Assembly: GCA_023974075.1 (NCBI GenBank)
Contig: CM043800.1
Span: forward strand, 12,608,894-12,672,893
Direction of reading: 5' to 3'
Length of the DNA stretch: 64,000 bases
Origin: Chaenocephalus aceratus
Lineage: Eukaryota; Chordata; Actinopteri; Perciformes; Channichthyidae
The position numbers were made by a program, and so were the translations under genes. This document shows positions 44,855 through 56,818 of this stretch, one piece after another; position 1 is the first letter of the stretch, and the number at the start of each line of letters is the position of its first letter. The notes beneath the pieces are model-generated. The model was not told where the DNA came from. It ran no database searches and saw nothing but the letters and a program-made list of their open reading frames with translations.

Positions 44855-44948
44855 ATGGCAATGTACTACGAACCTGCCTTCCTGCCTCCGAACGCCGAGG
44901 AGCAGGACTTCATCCAGGCGTATGAGAACGTCAGAGAGAAGTATAAAG
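44855..44948 (+). CDS. dst: spectraplakin alternative first exon, short head
   Basis: ATG 44855 in context AAGCATGG opens 31 codons (MAMYYEPAFLPPNAEEQDFI, then QAYENVREKYK) and ends AAA G|GTGAGG, a consensus donor in phase 1. Dystonin has an alternative head of the same length and pattern (aromatic start, a two-residue E-Q core, QAYE, ERYK) that joins directly to the CH1 exon. Phase and position match the exon at 28496, so the two are mutually exclusive starts of actin-binding isoforms. This head lacks the basic segment of the other one, which should change N-terminal targeting. The MACF1 paralogue is possible but fits less well. Confidence 0.75.
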
Positions 44949-47900
44949 GTGAGGAACAGCTCTGGGATGACATGGCGATGTAAGAGGTGTCTTTAAGGGG
45001 TAGAGTTTCATTCATGTGTCTTTTTTTTGCTGTTATTGACTCTGCACAGGTGCAAACACGTGACTGTTTGCATACCTTGATCTTGCCGGCTGCTGTGTGT
45101 TAGAGTCGTGCGCGCTGCATCTCTTGACTGCCGAGTGGTTTATTGATCGAGCACATGTTCGCTGTCACTCTTCCACGCTGCGCCCCTCAATGTGTGCTTC
45201 GAGAGTCCGTCGGATTTACAGGAGTGCCTCACTTTGATATGTGACCGTAGCGACAAACTGACCTATGACCTCGGCGAGACTAAGAGTTTAAGTCTTTGCG
45301 CTCTGCCTGATTGTTACCCTGTATCCAATCACAACAGAGGACGTTAACAGGTGCTGCAGAGCAACAGGGAAATTCATTTCAGTCAGACAACTCACGTGTT
45401 CCTTTAACATGTTTATTAGAAGCAGCATATAGTTGAGTTTGGCGACTAGGCTCGGCATCATCACTCCATAGATATACATAGCACGATGAGTGATGATTAC
45501 ATAACTAACCCCCGAGCCTACAGGTGGAAGCTGGGGTGGTGGTGGGGCAGGCAAGCAGCAGCGACGTAGAGGTAGCTGCGGCAACAGCAGCAGCAAGCAA
45601 TGCATGGAGAGAGATCTGGCAGGTTAAATAGAGCGGCATATTAAGGAGACTCTGTTTGGTTGGTTGTAGAGTGGCAAGGGGCGTTATGTATGAATGCAGC
45701 ATAAGTGCTCGAGTTGACTGCCTGAACTATCGCTCGCAGGCTTCACCCCATTAGTGAGCTCAGTATTTCTTCCCAAATATTCATCTCATATTATCCCTTT
45801 ATCCCATTATCTGCTTAGGTGCACAGCACGGAATGCTTTCGCTGCATTACCTTACATACTTGACTTTTTTTGGAAATCTTTAGAAGTGAAAGAGAACGAT
45901 GGCAATGGTGGATGATCGGGTACTTCCTACAGGTTTAAGGCAAATCAACATCACATTTGTCCCAACACATATCTTACCAGTGGCCTCCTCTAGGCGCTTT
46001 CATTTCATCCCGGTTCATATCTCAGGTATTCATAACTTTTCCCTTTTCCTTCTGAATGTTTCATCTGTTCCATTTGAACAGATCATCAAGAAGAGGGAGA
46101 GATCCTCTATAAATATTGCCCCAGTTTTCGTTCCCCCCCCTCTTTCGTGTGAATCTGGCGACTGGCCTCGTGCTGAATCACTATTGCTTATTTTCTTGCT
46201 TATTGGCTCATTGTTTCTCCGTCAGTGCTATGTGGACATCTCATACCTTTCTTTACATTAATGCTGCTACAGAACATCGATAATACATCGGCTTTCGGTT
46301 TAATTACTGTAAACAAACCGCTCCATTGCCAAATGGGAAGCCTCTGTTGGCCTCTGCATTGTGTGTCATTGGGTTGGATTTGATAGGAAACTCCTGGGAC
46401 AAAGGGTAGAGAGCCTAGTGACAGAAAACAGGAGGAAACTGCTGTTACCAAGGGCAAATAGGGCTTACGGTTTTAGGACTGTTGGCAATCGTGCTGTTGA
46501 AAGAATGATAGTCTGAATTCCAACATGTATTCTTGAGTTGGGCATTTAGCAACTGTGTTAATGGGAAATATGCTATTGAATTGGACTAGTGTGACCAATT
46601 TTGCTATCCATATAACATCAGTATGCTTTCCCAGGGGTGTGCATGGTTCCGTTTGTGAGTGTGTGTGTGCGTGCGTGTCGGATCTCTGTGTTTGCAGTGC
46701 TGTTTCTGTACCAGAATGTAACGGGAAGCAGGAGCTGGCTCTGTGGCAGGTGTTTATGTTCCAGACGTTCTTCTATGGTTCTTCTTTCTACAGCGTCTGT
46801 TCTCCACTGAGTTTCCGCTCTCCTTATTAAGGCACACTGATGACACAGCCAATCAAAAGCTTACAGTTGCAACATTCTCATTCTTAGAAATATATTACTC
46901 ATGTATGTTTTTGTTTGGCTTTTAATACTGAATCCCTCTAAATCAGCTACACTGTAGGAAGATTTGTAAAGCTGTGAACCTTTTTATTTCTCCTGGGACT
47001 CTGATGGACTTATAATAAATCATAATACGTCCCATGTATGTGTGTGGATATACCCTACTGATGCTTCATCATGGAAAGTATTTGGTACGTAAACATAATC
47101 TCAAGGCACATCTTTATCCTTGCCTAATACAACAACAATGTCCTTAATACCTGTCCTTGCAGATATTATCCACATACTGCCCTAGTTTAGTCTTGAAAGA
47201 GGGCAGACCTCGGCCATAGCCATTTCCATACATGAAAAAGAATGGGTGTATTGGCCCTGAGACTCGGATTCAATCCAAAATGTAATGGGTTCTTCCTTGG
47301 CCCATGCTACACTTAACTTAACCTCACCTCTTTGTTGGAGAAAGAGGACGGAGGCCGATCAGTCAATCATTTTACAACCGTCAGTTTTGTTGAAGTATTT
47401 TGTGTTCTACATAGTAGCTCAGAAATAAAACAAATGTGCAGCTTTAAGCTGGGAGCAATCAATTTTGAAGCAGTGAAGGCATATAGAGAGCACCGACCTC
47501 CACCAAGGCCAAATGTGCTCTTTCTCAATGTGGTTAAAAATAATATTTGTATCTGTCCAATGGTTTGAATCTGCTCCACAGTTTGATAGGTTATTTCTTT
47601 GCCCATGCTACACCCTACAAATATGTTTAATAAACATTGTGTCGGTAGTTTTCTGTAATTCTGCTGACAAACAAATCAGAACATAGGTTATTGGTGGAGG
47701 TAATGCACACTCCCTTGTTGCTTACCAAAAACTTCAGATAGCTACAGCAACTTAACATGCTTCAACTACAAACTGATATTATGTAAAACCTTTACTGGAC
47801 GTTAGAAAGCTTTCTTATCATTAACATGCTGCCATGCAAAGAAATCATTTGCTTATGCAATCACTGATGCCTTCTAGATACAGCATGCGAATGTTCGCCT

Positions 47901-50900
47901 CAGGGCGCTGATAGCCTGTTGTCACTTGTTGGGCAAGTGACTTTTACTTTATTGGCACAAAAATGTTTCATATATGATTTATTTTAAATGACATTGATGA
48001 ACCATAGCTAAGAGCATGATAGTACTTGTCCAACATTCCTCTTGGCACAGTGTGCTGCTTACATCTCTTTACATTTATTTGTATAAAGTCATACTGTGCG
48101 ACCTCAGCTTAAATGAATATGCTAGCATGGTTTAGCTAGCTTTGCGCACTGAGCAGTTGTTACACCTTCTAATGTCTAAAGGTCAAATTGGTTATAATAG
48201 TTTAAATAGTGGTAATTTCAAAATGGTAAGACAATTGTTGGTTATTTATTAAAATGATGAGACTTTTTAGTTGCAAAAACTTGTTAGTAAATATCAAATT
48301 GGATTTGATAGAGAACATTTTACTTCCAAATGGGAAATGAAATTATATTCAGTCTGTTCTTTTTAATGTTCTACCTTCCAACTGTCCTCTAATACAACGT
48401 GCTAGTGCTAGCAGCTGATGGTGATGTTGCCGTGCGGCCTTGCGGGGGGATTGCCCCGGTCATGTCGGGTGGACTGCTGAGGGTGCACAGACATGGCTGG
48501 AATCCATATTTTCCCTCAGCCTTTCCTGCAAGGCTCTGTCCTACAGTATGCCCCGAGAAGGGCTTAAAATAGCCCCTAAATATAGATGTGGCCATGTTCA
48601 GCCGGCCAATTAAACAGCCATTTTTGGCAAGCTTGATTGTCTGCTAAGGGTTATTTAAATGTCTTCTTGTTTGGAAACAAATAATGACTAAGTCTAGCTT
48701 TGATGTGCTTAAAAGAAACTGCAGTCTCTGATCACATATTTATTTTAGTCACATAAGTAATGATAACTGTATTGGTTATTTAAAAGGCTTGTATCATCAC
48801 CATATGATCTAGCCTAATTCAGCCAAGCTATCTTTATGAATGACTCTTGAAGATTGTATCTACAATCTGTGTCATTGTATAAGAAGTGGCTTGGGAACTG
48901 ACTCGTCTCACTTATTATAATGAATGAACGGACGCTATAAAAAGCCGAGAGGAAATTGAGTATGTGTGCGTGTGCATTCTTAAGTAATATATATTTGAAA
49001 ACCGACTTGTGAATAGTCAGATCTTGGGGATGAAGCCAGTACACTCTTTTAATTTCCTGTTTCGCTGCTGAGAAAAAACGATATGAATTTAAAAATTGTG
49101 TCTTTAATGGTGGCAGAATTGTGGATCATTCCTCTGGCCATCTTTTCCCATGTTTTCTTCCACTATGTTTGCTGCCTTCCCATTGAAAAGTGTCAATACA
49201 AAAGGTCGGAGAGAGCTGAGCACACTTGAGAAAAGCACTTAACCTGCAACAACTATAGATGAAAGCACTCGTGTTGTGTGAGGCCAGGATGTTTTGGCGT
49301 ATTACTCACAAAAAGAGACATCTATTTCAGTGTGATGTCAAACACAAATTGCACATCCTCTCTCACACTTAAAATCCCTTTCATTAGATGGCCCCTGAGA
49401 TTTAAATGCAGGCCATTAATTAAGGGAGGAATGGAACAGAGTCAAATGAATCTATTAGTGTTGGGTCCATGCCTTCCACCTGAAGATTAAGGAGAGTTAT
49501 CTCTGGCTACTACTATGACAGATTTACTTCTCCATTAGCTGTCAAGTTAGTACAAACTGTTGAAATCTGTGCTTCAGATGGAAAGATCTCAAGAACTATT
49601 GGATGCATTGCCTTATTTTGAACGGACTTTAATGTTGAAGATCTCCTGACTTATCATCTCGCTCCATCATAGGGTCAACATTTGGATTTAGTCCAATACT
49701 CAATTTTGACCAACAACTTGAAAACCAATGACATATAACCTCTGCCGTACTCTGTGAGCAATGCTAAATAGAAATGAGCATGCTTACATGCTTAACTAAA
49801 CTGGCGAACAATTGTCAAACATCAGCTTGCTAAACATCAGCATGAGAGCATTGTCATTGGAAGCATGTTAGCATGCTAATATTAGCATTGAGCTGAAATT
49901 CTCGCTGTGCCATCTCAGCTTAACTTAAGTTGTGTTGTGTTCAAACCGTACACATCACAACTTTATGAACCCTACATATATATGCTGACCGTCAGACCTG
50001 CGCTTCACTTATAACTGCCAGTCAAATCTATTAATCTGGTTCAGTTTATTTTCCTTCTCCGAAGGCAGTAAGCGGTTCATTTTCTGGAGCTGACACTGGC
50101 CACTACTACTACAAACACAAAGAGCTGAATTCATATTGAGGTCAGCTAAACACGGACCTCAGCGCCAGGTGAGACGCTCGTGGAAAGTAGGCCGTTGGTA
50201 CAAACTGTGGATTTGGCTTCAGTTTGTCTTTATACAGTTGCATGACAGTTTAGGTCATTTCACCTAATTTCAGTGGAGCCAAATGGTACACTATACCCAC
50301 CGTGCAAACTAAACAGGACCATCTCTGTAATGGAACTTTTTGGATACTGTATTTCCATTAGTTACACCAACTGAAATGAAACGGCACATTAAGCTTGTAC
50401 AGGGTGTGTCTCTGAAGAGTCACAAATTGCTTAGATCTGTCCTTTTAGCCGTGGAGCCAGAAAGACAGTGGGTTGTTCCTGTTTTGTTTGTTTTTTTTCT
50501 GCCCCTTTTTTTGTTTTTCACATGTGTCAGCATCCTGCTGCCAGGGATAGATCAGCGCTGACACACAGGTCAAAGGTTTGTGTGGGGCTTGATAAGAACG
50601 ACTGTGCTGGGATTCCTTCAGAGCCTTTTATGGGAGAGAGTGAAGCTCCGAAGGGATGCTCCCCCAATCTGTCGGCCTTCCTGTCAAACACTCAAGAATT
50701 GTACAGAACAGAAGCTGCTGTTCTTTTATGCCTGCATCTCAGGTGCTTTATGACTGTTGGTGAGCGGAGGAATGTTTGAGAGAGAGAAAGAGGCAGAGGA
50801 GGTGAATAAAAGGAAGGGATAGATAATGTTTAAAAGACACAGAGTGTTGCAGGATGCTGTTGGATACATTTAGTGCTGTATACTTGCTGTGATACATACA

Positions 50901-52323
50901 TGTAAAGCAATGTACACAAATATTACATGTCACTTAACCTGACCCTAACCCTAACGATTCAATTCCAGTGAATGACCTAAGCAAGGGAAAGTGTAATCCT
51001 CCTTTCACACAACTTTTGTAATTTTCTCGTAGGGACCCCTGTGGATACAATAAACATTCCACACAAACATTTAAATGCTGTAATCTGGCCACGCAGCAAA
51101 GTAGCTAAAAGTATTAGATGGTAAAATGAGTCGTAATACGATCATACAGGTTTTAAAAATAAAAAAAGCTGAAAAAGAAGACAAACGGTACAATTATTAC
51201 CTTAACTGTCTATTGTAAACACCCAGTCACCCCTAAAAGTAAATCATTGGTAAACGTTGTCTTACCGTACTGTAATAATAGGTTTCATTCGGCAAAGATG
51301 GTTTATTACCAGTGTTTTGGTTTTTTTCATTTTTAGTTTGACCTTCAAATAATGATTTTCAGATAAATCGGCATAAATATTGGCTTGATCATCCAACCGT
51401 TTTTTTTTTTACTGGAAACGGAAAAAGGAAGACCTGATTGGGCATGACAACTTTATTTCAAAAAAGTTGCATAACTTTCAAATCTTGGCAGCTTGAAATG
51501 TCTGTGTGCCGACGACCTTTTTTATGATCCTGTACCAAGCTCGGGTTGAATGAGCACACTTTCCACCATCTTTGCTGTTGTTTTTTGCATTTTAAAATGT
51601 TTTTTAACAATAGAAAATGATAACTAACTAATAGAAACCAACCTAACTGAAATATTTGCTTTATGGATCAAAAACAACCTTCGTCCTAACCAGTATTTTC
51701 CTAATGTCATAACATGTACAGGATTTTTTTAATCCAACATTTTAGACTGCTTTTCTCAAGGATATAAAACATATCAAATGCATACACTCTTACTATGATA
51801 CACCTTCACATGCACCTACAACCTTCACAGGCTAAGATAATGCTAATGAATGCAGACCTCACACATACAGTTAAACCCATTTAAACTCTGACTTCACCTT
51901 GCAGTCATGCTCCTGTCTGAACATATGAATTGCTGAGTCAGACAGAATGTCTATCTGCTGTCTCACTGTGTAAAGCGACACAGCAGTTCAGTGCATGATG
52001 ATGTCCGCTAACGACGGAACCAATGATCCCATTTAATCTGACATCTTGTTTGCTTTGGAACTGCAACATAACTGCTTAACTAGCAGATTGAGTGGCAGGT
52101 TTGAGTTCATTTTGCCCCCATGCATCAACCCTTTGCCAGGGTTGGAATTGCCTTGAGCCTTTTTGCTGCTTTTTTTTCTAACACAGACTAGGAGCCCAGT
52201 GGAGTTTCCCCTGAATTCACAAGGCCTGAAACACATGGCTTTGTGGCTCGAGAGGGAAAAAAGAAGGTGGAAAACACATTTGTGTGGAAAATACTGAGGT
52301 TCTTCTCACACCTGGGTTGTGTC
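44949..52323 (+). other. spectraplakin intron
   Basis: A long stretch without a recognised exon. An AGC-rich patch lies at 45548-45600. A TTAGCATGCTAA-type dispersed repeat lies at about 49745-49900. A short (CCCTAA) run is at 50941-50955. Confidence 0.4.
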
Positions 52324-52326
52324 TTA

Positions 52327-52917
52327 AGGCCCTGACACACCAACCCGATTTTGGGAGTCAGAGGCCGTCAGAGGCTGTCGGGCATTCGCGGCGCCGTAGT
52401 CAGGTTGGTGTGTCCCGCACCGTCGACCCTGACACGCCTTATTTGGACTGCCAGACCCGATGCATGGCCGATTCAACATGTTGAATCAGCCATGCATCGG
52501 GTCTGGCAGTCGGACCAAATAATCACTCTGATTGGCTGTTCAGCTAGTGAATCAGTGCATGACAAGCGAAGCGGAAGTGAGGGACGTAAACAAACGATTT
52601 AAGAAGGCACACACAGACTGCTATTCATTTTCATCTCATCATGGCGATCTGGAATGATGCAAACGAAGACCTGCTCATCACCTTGAACCAGAAAATATAC
52701 TCTTCTTCTTCTCTGTCTTCCGGTTGTTGCCTCTTTTGAATGACGAATACACACTACCGCCGCCTGCTGGTAAGGAGAGTTATTGCCACTCACGCACTGA
52801 AGTCGGTGCGGTGTGTTCCCGTGCGACACATGGCTAAAACGCAGGAGAACACGGCCAGGCAACAGCCGACTTCAGCATCGGCTAGTCCTCTGGTGACTGC
52901 TTGGTGTGTCAGGGCCT
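52327..52917. mobile_element. PIF/Harbinger-type element, 591 bp
   Basis: TTA flanks both ends (52324-52326 and 52918-52920). The terminal inverted repeats are AGGCCCTGACACACCAA, perfect over 17 bases. Inside, ATG 52641 opens MAIWNDANEDLLITLNQ, which resembles the start of a MADF/Myb-like protein of Harbinger elements but stops after about 30 residues. It also contains the palindrome at 52439-52522. Confidence 0.8.
52439..52522. repeat. 84-bp palindrome inside the Harbinger element
   Basis: The arms TTATTTGG...CTGCCAGACCCGATGCATGG and its complement meet at GATTCAACATGTTGAATC. Only a few bases are unpaired. The sequence can extrude as a cruciform or form a long RNA hairpin. Confidence 0.85.
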
Positions 52918-53038
52918 TTACACAAAGACTCTCTGTTTCTCCACTGCTTTGTACTCTCTGGTATTTTAAGTCCAGTGTTTGTCTGGGATTGTAGCTTCAA
53001 GGCTCCAATGAGCTATAATAAAAGTTAATAAGGAAAAC

Positions 53039-53154
<116 letters not shown>

Positions 53155-53155
53155 A

Positions 53156-53290
53156 TTCATTGTTTCCCACAGAATTTGATTCCATTTGTGGGGGCACCGC
53201 ACCCCCACACCCCCCCCGGCAAGAAAAGCAAAAGGCCCCTTAACCTATTCGGGTGGCCCACGCATCCACCCCCCCCTCAAATAAGAAAAT
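53156..53290. mobile_element. left part of an outer hAT-like element
   Basis: TTGTTTCCCACAGAATTTG and GTGGGGGCACCGCACCCCC resemble the fish hAT family with CAGTGTTTCCC ends. The companion right part (GTGGCGGCCCACCACAAATA) is at 54905-54975, beyond the nested insertions. Confidence 0.45.
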
Positions 53291-53404
53291 ACACGCAAGC
53301 TCATGGCTACTGTAGACAAAGTTCTTGTTGTGCTGTGTTGCGTTGTTAATGAGTGAGACAAACCGGAGCTGAGGATCTGTGGGGTTTATTCTCCCAAAAA
53401 TATA

Positions 53405-53579
53405 ATTTACAATTTAGGCATTTAGCAGATGCCTTATTCCAAAGTGACCAATTACAGGGACATTCTCCCTGAAGTAAGAGGGCTAAGTGCCTTATTCAAA
53501 GCACACTAGTAGTGGTGTTCCAAGCAGAATTTGAACTCGCAACCTTCCGATCATCAGCTCACCTCACTATCCATTAGAC
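53405..53579 (-). mobile_element. tRNA-derived SINE interrupted by a hAT
   Basis: The minus strand reads GGTCTAATGGATAGTGAGG (A-box region), GAGTTCAAATTC (B box) and a tail with GGCATCTGCTAAATGCC and TTGTAA repeats. Its 5' end (GTGGTGGTCTAACG) lies at 54874-54890, on the other side of the hAT at 53580-54873. Confidence 0.6.
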
Positions 53580-54873
53580 CAGTGGTTCTGAAACTTTTTT
53601 CAATAATGTCTGTAAGAAAGAATTCAGCCAAGTACCCCCTGATCAGCGCAAAAACGATTTGTTAGGGGAAAAAAGCCTACATAAAGAGATACAGTACTGA
53701 TTTATTAAAACAACAACATTGTAACTGAGAAACACTTAAATGCTACATTTCAAATGTTTACAATGCATCACTAAATTCATGGCAAACCAATTTTAATATC
53801 ATGCAATAACACTAAGACGACATTAGTTGCATTGAACTGATCTTTTTAATAAGTTGTACTTACAATGTAGTGAAACATGGGCTTCTGCTTCACTGAGGAC
53901 CTTTGTCATTCTGACAGGGAGGCCACTGCAGTTATTACACTTTGCGTTTTGAAATATGTGTAACTCTGTTAATATAAAACCCACACTGCTCAAACTTCGT
54001 TACTTCTCCTAAAATTGGTATATTTATTTATTAATTTTGGGGCGTGGGGAATGAAGAGAAAAAATATATATGAGCATTTATACCTATAACCGCCAGACGG
54101 GATTTTGACCCCTCATATAAACATATGCATAATGCTGCGCTATACTTTGCGGCCACACCCTGTTGCCAAGCAACGCTTATTGTTTAGGTGTCCTTTGATA
54201 AGCAGGCAGTCATATCATTAGCTAGAACTAGCTAGCTCTGATGGATATAAACATAAACGCGAGTGAAGTTTAATCTGACAGGAGAGAGAGATCAGCTGCT
54301 GCTGACGGTGAGCGGAGCAAAACACACACTAAGAGTTAGAACATCACACTTAGCTATTTGATCTACTCTGGAACTAGCTAAACTAGTTATAAATATGTTT
54401 ATTCTTTACTGTCGGGTCACTTATTACAGGTTCTTCAGCGAGCTGCCTGAGCCTGATACTGACGGGCTGTCTGGAGAGGGAGAGGAAAAGAGAGCACCCC
54501 GTTTATTTTTCCCATTTTATTATCCAGAATTATTGTAAACTTGTCAATAAAGTAGTTAATCTACTATTAGTAGTTTGTTTAAATGTATTACTAGATATGT
54601 AAATTGTAATCCCTGTACATTTTGCTGTATGATGTCCTTTTGTTGTTCTGTTGTTTATGTTTTTCTGTCTTCTTGTGGAACCTACTGCTGCAGGTCTCCC
54701 TTGAAAAAGAGATCATTGATCTTAATGGGATTTTACCTGGATAAATAAAGGTTTTGAATTGAATTGAATTACTTATTTAGTTTTTTTCATTACCATAACA
54801 TACATCTCACGTACCCCCTGCAGTACTCCAACGTACCCCTAGGGGTCCGCGTACCCCCATTTGAGAACCACTG
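53580..54873. mobile_element. hAT element (CAGTGGTTCTCAAA ends), 1294 bp
   Basis: Left end CAGTGGTTCTGAAAC. The right end is the complement of CAGTGGTTCTCAAATGGGGG. Flanking octamers CATTAGAC (53572-53579) and CGTTAGAC (54874-54881) match at 7 of 8. It contains the shared hAT core at 54228-54600 and an L2 tail at 54603-54775. Confidence 0.85.
54603..54775 (+). mobile_element. L2-type LINE 3' tail inside the hAT
   Basis: CAGGTCTCCCTTGAAAAAGA, GGGATTTTACCTGGATAAAT and a (GAATT)n end match the 3' end of LINE copy 2 (11671-11745, reverse strand). It is a severely 5'-truncated insertion. Confidence 0.75.
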
Positions 54874-54975
54874 CGTTAGACCACCACCACAATAATAATA
54901 CTTTTTTTTTTTAAGAGATACATTTGTGGCGGACGATATTTAATTGTGGCGGCCCACCACAAATAAATCAATGCA

Positions 54976-56189
54976 TGCAAAATGTAGATGCATACGTCTT
55001 TCAAAAAGCTAGGGAGTCATAACCTCCAAAGCTCAGAGAACATTCTCTCCCCCTCATGTCCCAACCCTCCCCTCTCAAATGATCTCTCAAACTGGGCTGA
55101 AGTGTCTGTCTTCATATCTGACATTGTTTACATTTGGTTTTCGCACCTTCTTGATTATTTTATGGGTTATTTATACCCTTACGTTGTACAGGAACTGCTG
55201 CTACAACAAGTTCTCAAGCGATAAATACAGTTCAGTCTTATCTCTACAAAAAAAGGTGAATCTTAAATGTATTTTTTTGATGGTCTTGTCAAGATCTAAA
55301 ACAATCCTTAATTCTAAATTTAAATATTGGAATGTATTGAACCTAGTCACTGCAGGTGCGATGTTCACCACACAGTGACAAGTGTTTGGCCTTTTTTCAT
55401 GGGATTGTCCCTGTAGAATTTTTGAAACGGGGATTGTAAAGGCGTAGTTGAACTGACACAAAAGCTGATTTACCAACATTTTCTTTATTCAAGAGAACAC
55501 TTGAATCTATTTCTAATCCATGACATTATTTAGGAAGTTGTGACAGAATTTTAAAACAGAAAGACCTTACAGTAAATTGCCTCCCTGCTGTAAACACCAA
55601 CACATTTTCATTGACAGTTTGAAAGAAAGCAGCTAATGGGGACATATTTCTGTGAAAGCTGACAGACTTACGGTAATTGAAGTACCATCTGTTCCACTGG
55701 GACTGAAATTAATAGAGATCTCTGTGTCCACCGTGAAGGAGCACTTTGTTAAGGGAGGACAAGAACTTTTTGATAGCTGGAGTAATTTTATTCACATTGA
55801 ATACTGTCCAGATTCTGGAAGCCAGAGCAAGTGAACAACTGAAATATTTCAGTTGTGTTGCCAATGGGACACAAATAGACTTAAGGGTTATTTCATTCAA
55901 AGTGAGTAATAATGGAAACACCCCTTGGCAAATGATCGGATGCATTACCTGTATTACCAGGTAATGATATGAGTGTCAGCCTATTTCTTAGGCAGCGGTG
56001 CCGTTTCCTGACACTGACATGGCAATGAGTTTATTGCTGGTCATTGGTATTCAGGGCAACTGGAGCCGGTGTGACAGTCACCACACAGGCCGGGAATGTC
56101 ACAACAGGTCACCCACACAGCTGACAACTGGGGGAATGTTCCCCACGTGTGCGCACACACACACGCACACGCATACACATACCATGTAT
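54976..56189 (+). other. spectraplakin intron, no exon seen
   Basis: Apart from a small palindrome (CATTACCTG / CAGGTAATG near 55947-55970), nothing recognised. Confidence 0.4.
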
Positions 56190-56461
56190 TAGACCCTCCA
56201 TAAAAACGTGATTCTGCGATCGCAGAATTGATCGCATAATCGGCAAAATGGCGCAGATTTTTAAAAGGCCGCATATTTATGAAAAGGCCGCATAATCCCC
56301 GCATTTTTCCACACAAAATTGAGAAGAAAAAAAAGTTAACTCGTCTTGACGTGAAGTGATGATGATGATGATGACGCGACGTCATCAGCTCGAGCATCGC
56401 AGAAGGTAAACAACACCGTAGAGTGAACGTGTGGAACTCACACGAGAGAGAAAACACCAAG

Positions 56462-56734
56462 ATGAAAAAATCTAATCCATCTCATTTACCGACGAACATT
56501 TCTGCTAAAGACCGGGCAAAGCAGTACCCGATGTCTTGCACGAAAGTGGGGGGAAACTATTCTGCACCCCGTGTAACTGTGTTGGAGCATAAGAGAACAT
56601 CGACGGTGACGACCCATTTTGATTCATTCAAACATTCGAACATGCTTTCTGCTGCTGCGGACAAGAAAGCCAAACAACTCACGTTCACCGAGGCATCAAC
56701 CTCCAAAACCCTTTCGAGGGCTTCAAGAAACGAG
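56462..56734 (+). pseudogene. CGGBP1-like BED-type zinc-finger exon of a hAT
   Basis: ATG 56462 opens MKKSNPSHLPTNISAKDRAK, then QYP, and later VLEHKRTSTVTTHFDSFKHS. This is the CGGBP1/hAT pattern of a basic head and a BED-like C2H2 finger (second half H-x5-H in THFDSFKHS). The C-x2-C half is hidden: at 56555-56580 the current frame reads YSAPRVTV, while another frame reads FCTPCNC, so two small indels disrupt the finger. The exon ends CGAG|GTGAGA, a good donor. In hATs this domain binds the ends. The catalytic hAT domain is absent from the window. Confidence 0.6.
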
Positions 56735-56818
56735 GTGAGAAGCCTACAAGATTGAAGCTGGTCAGATAACGAATGAGTAAATTAAAACAGAATAAGGCGG
56801 AGAAGTGTGTGTGTGTGT

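Noticed and set aside
46500..46830. Possible exon in the spectraplakin intron
   Set aside because: The frame lacks paired splice sites in a consistent phase and resembles no spectraplakin segment.
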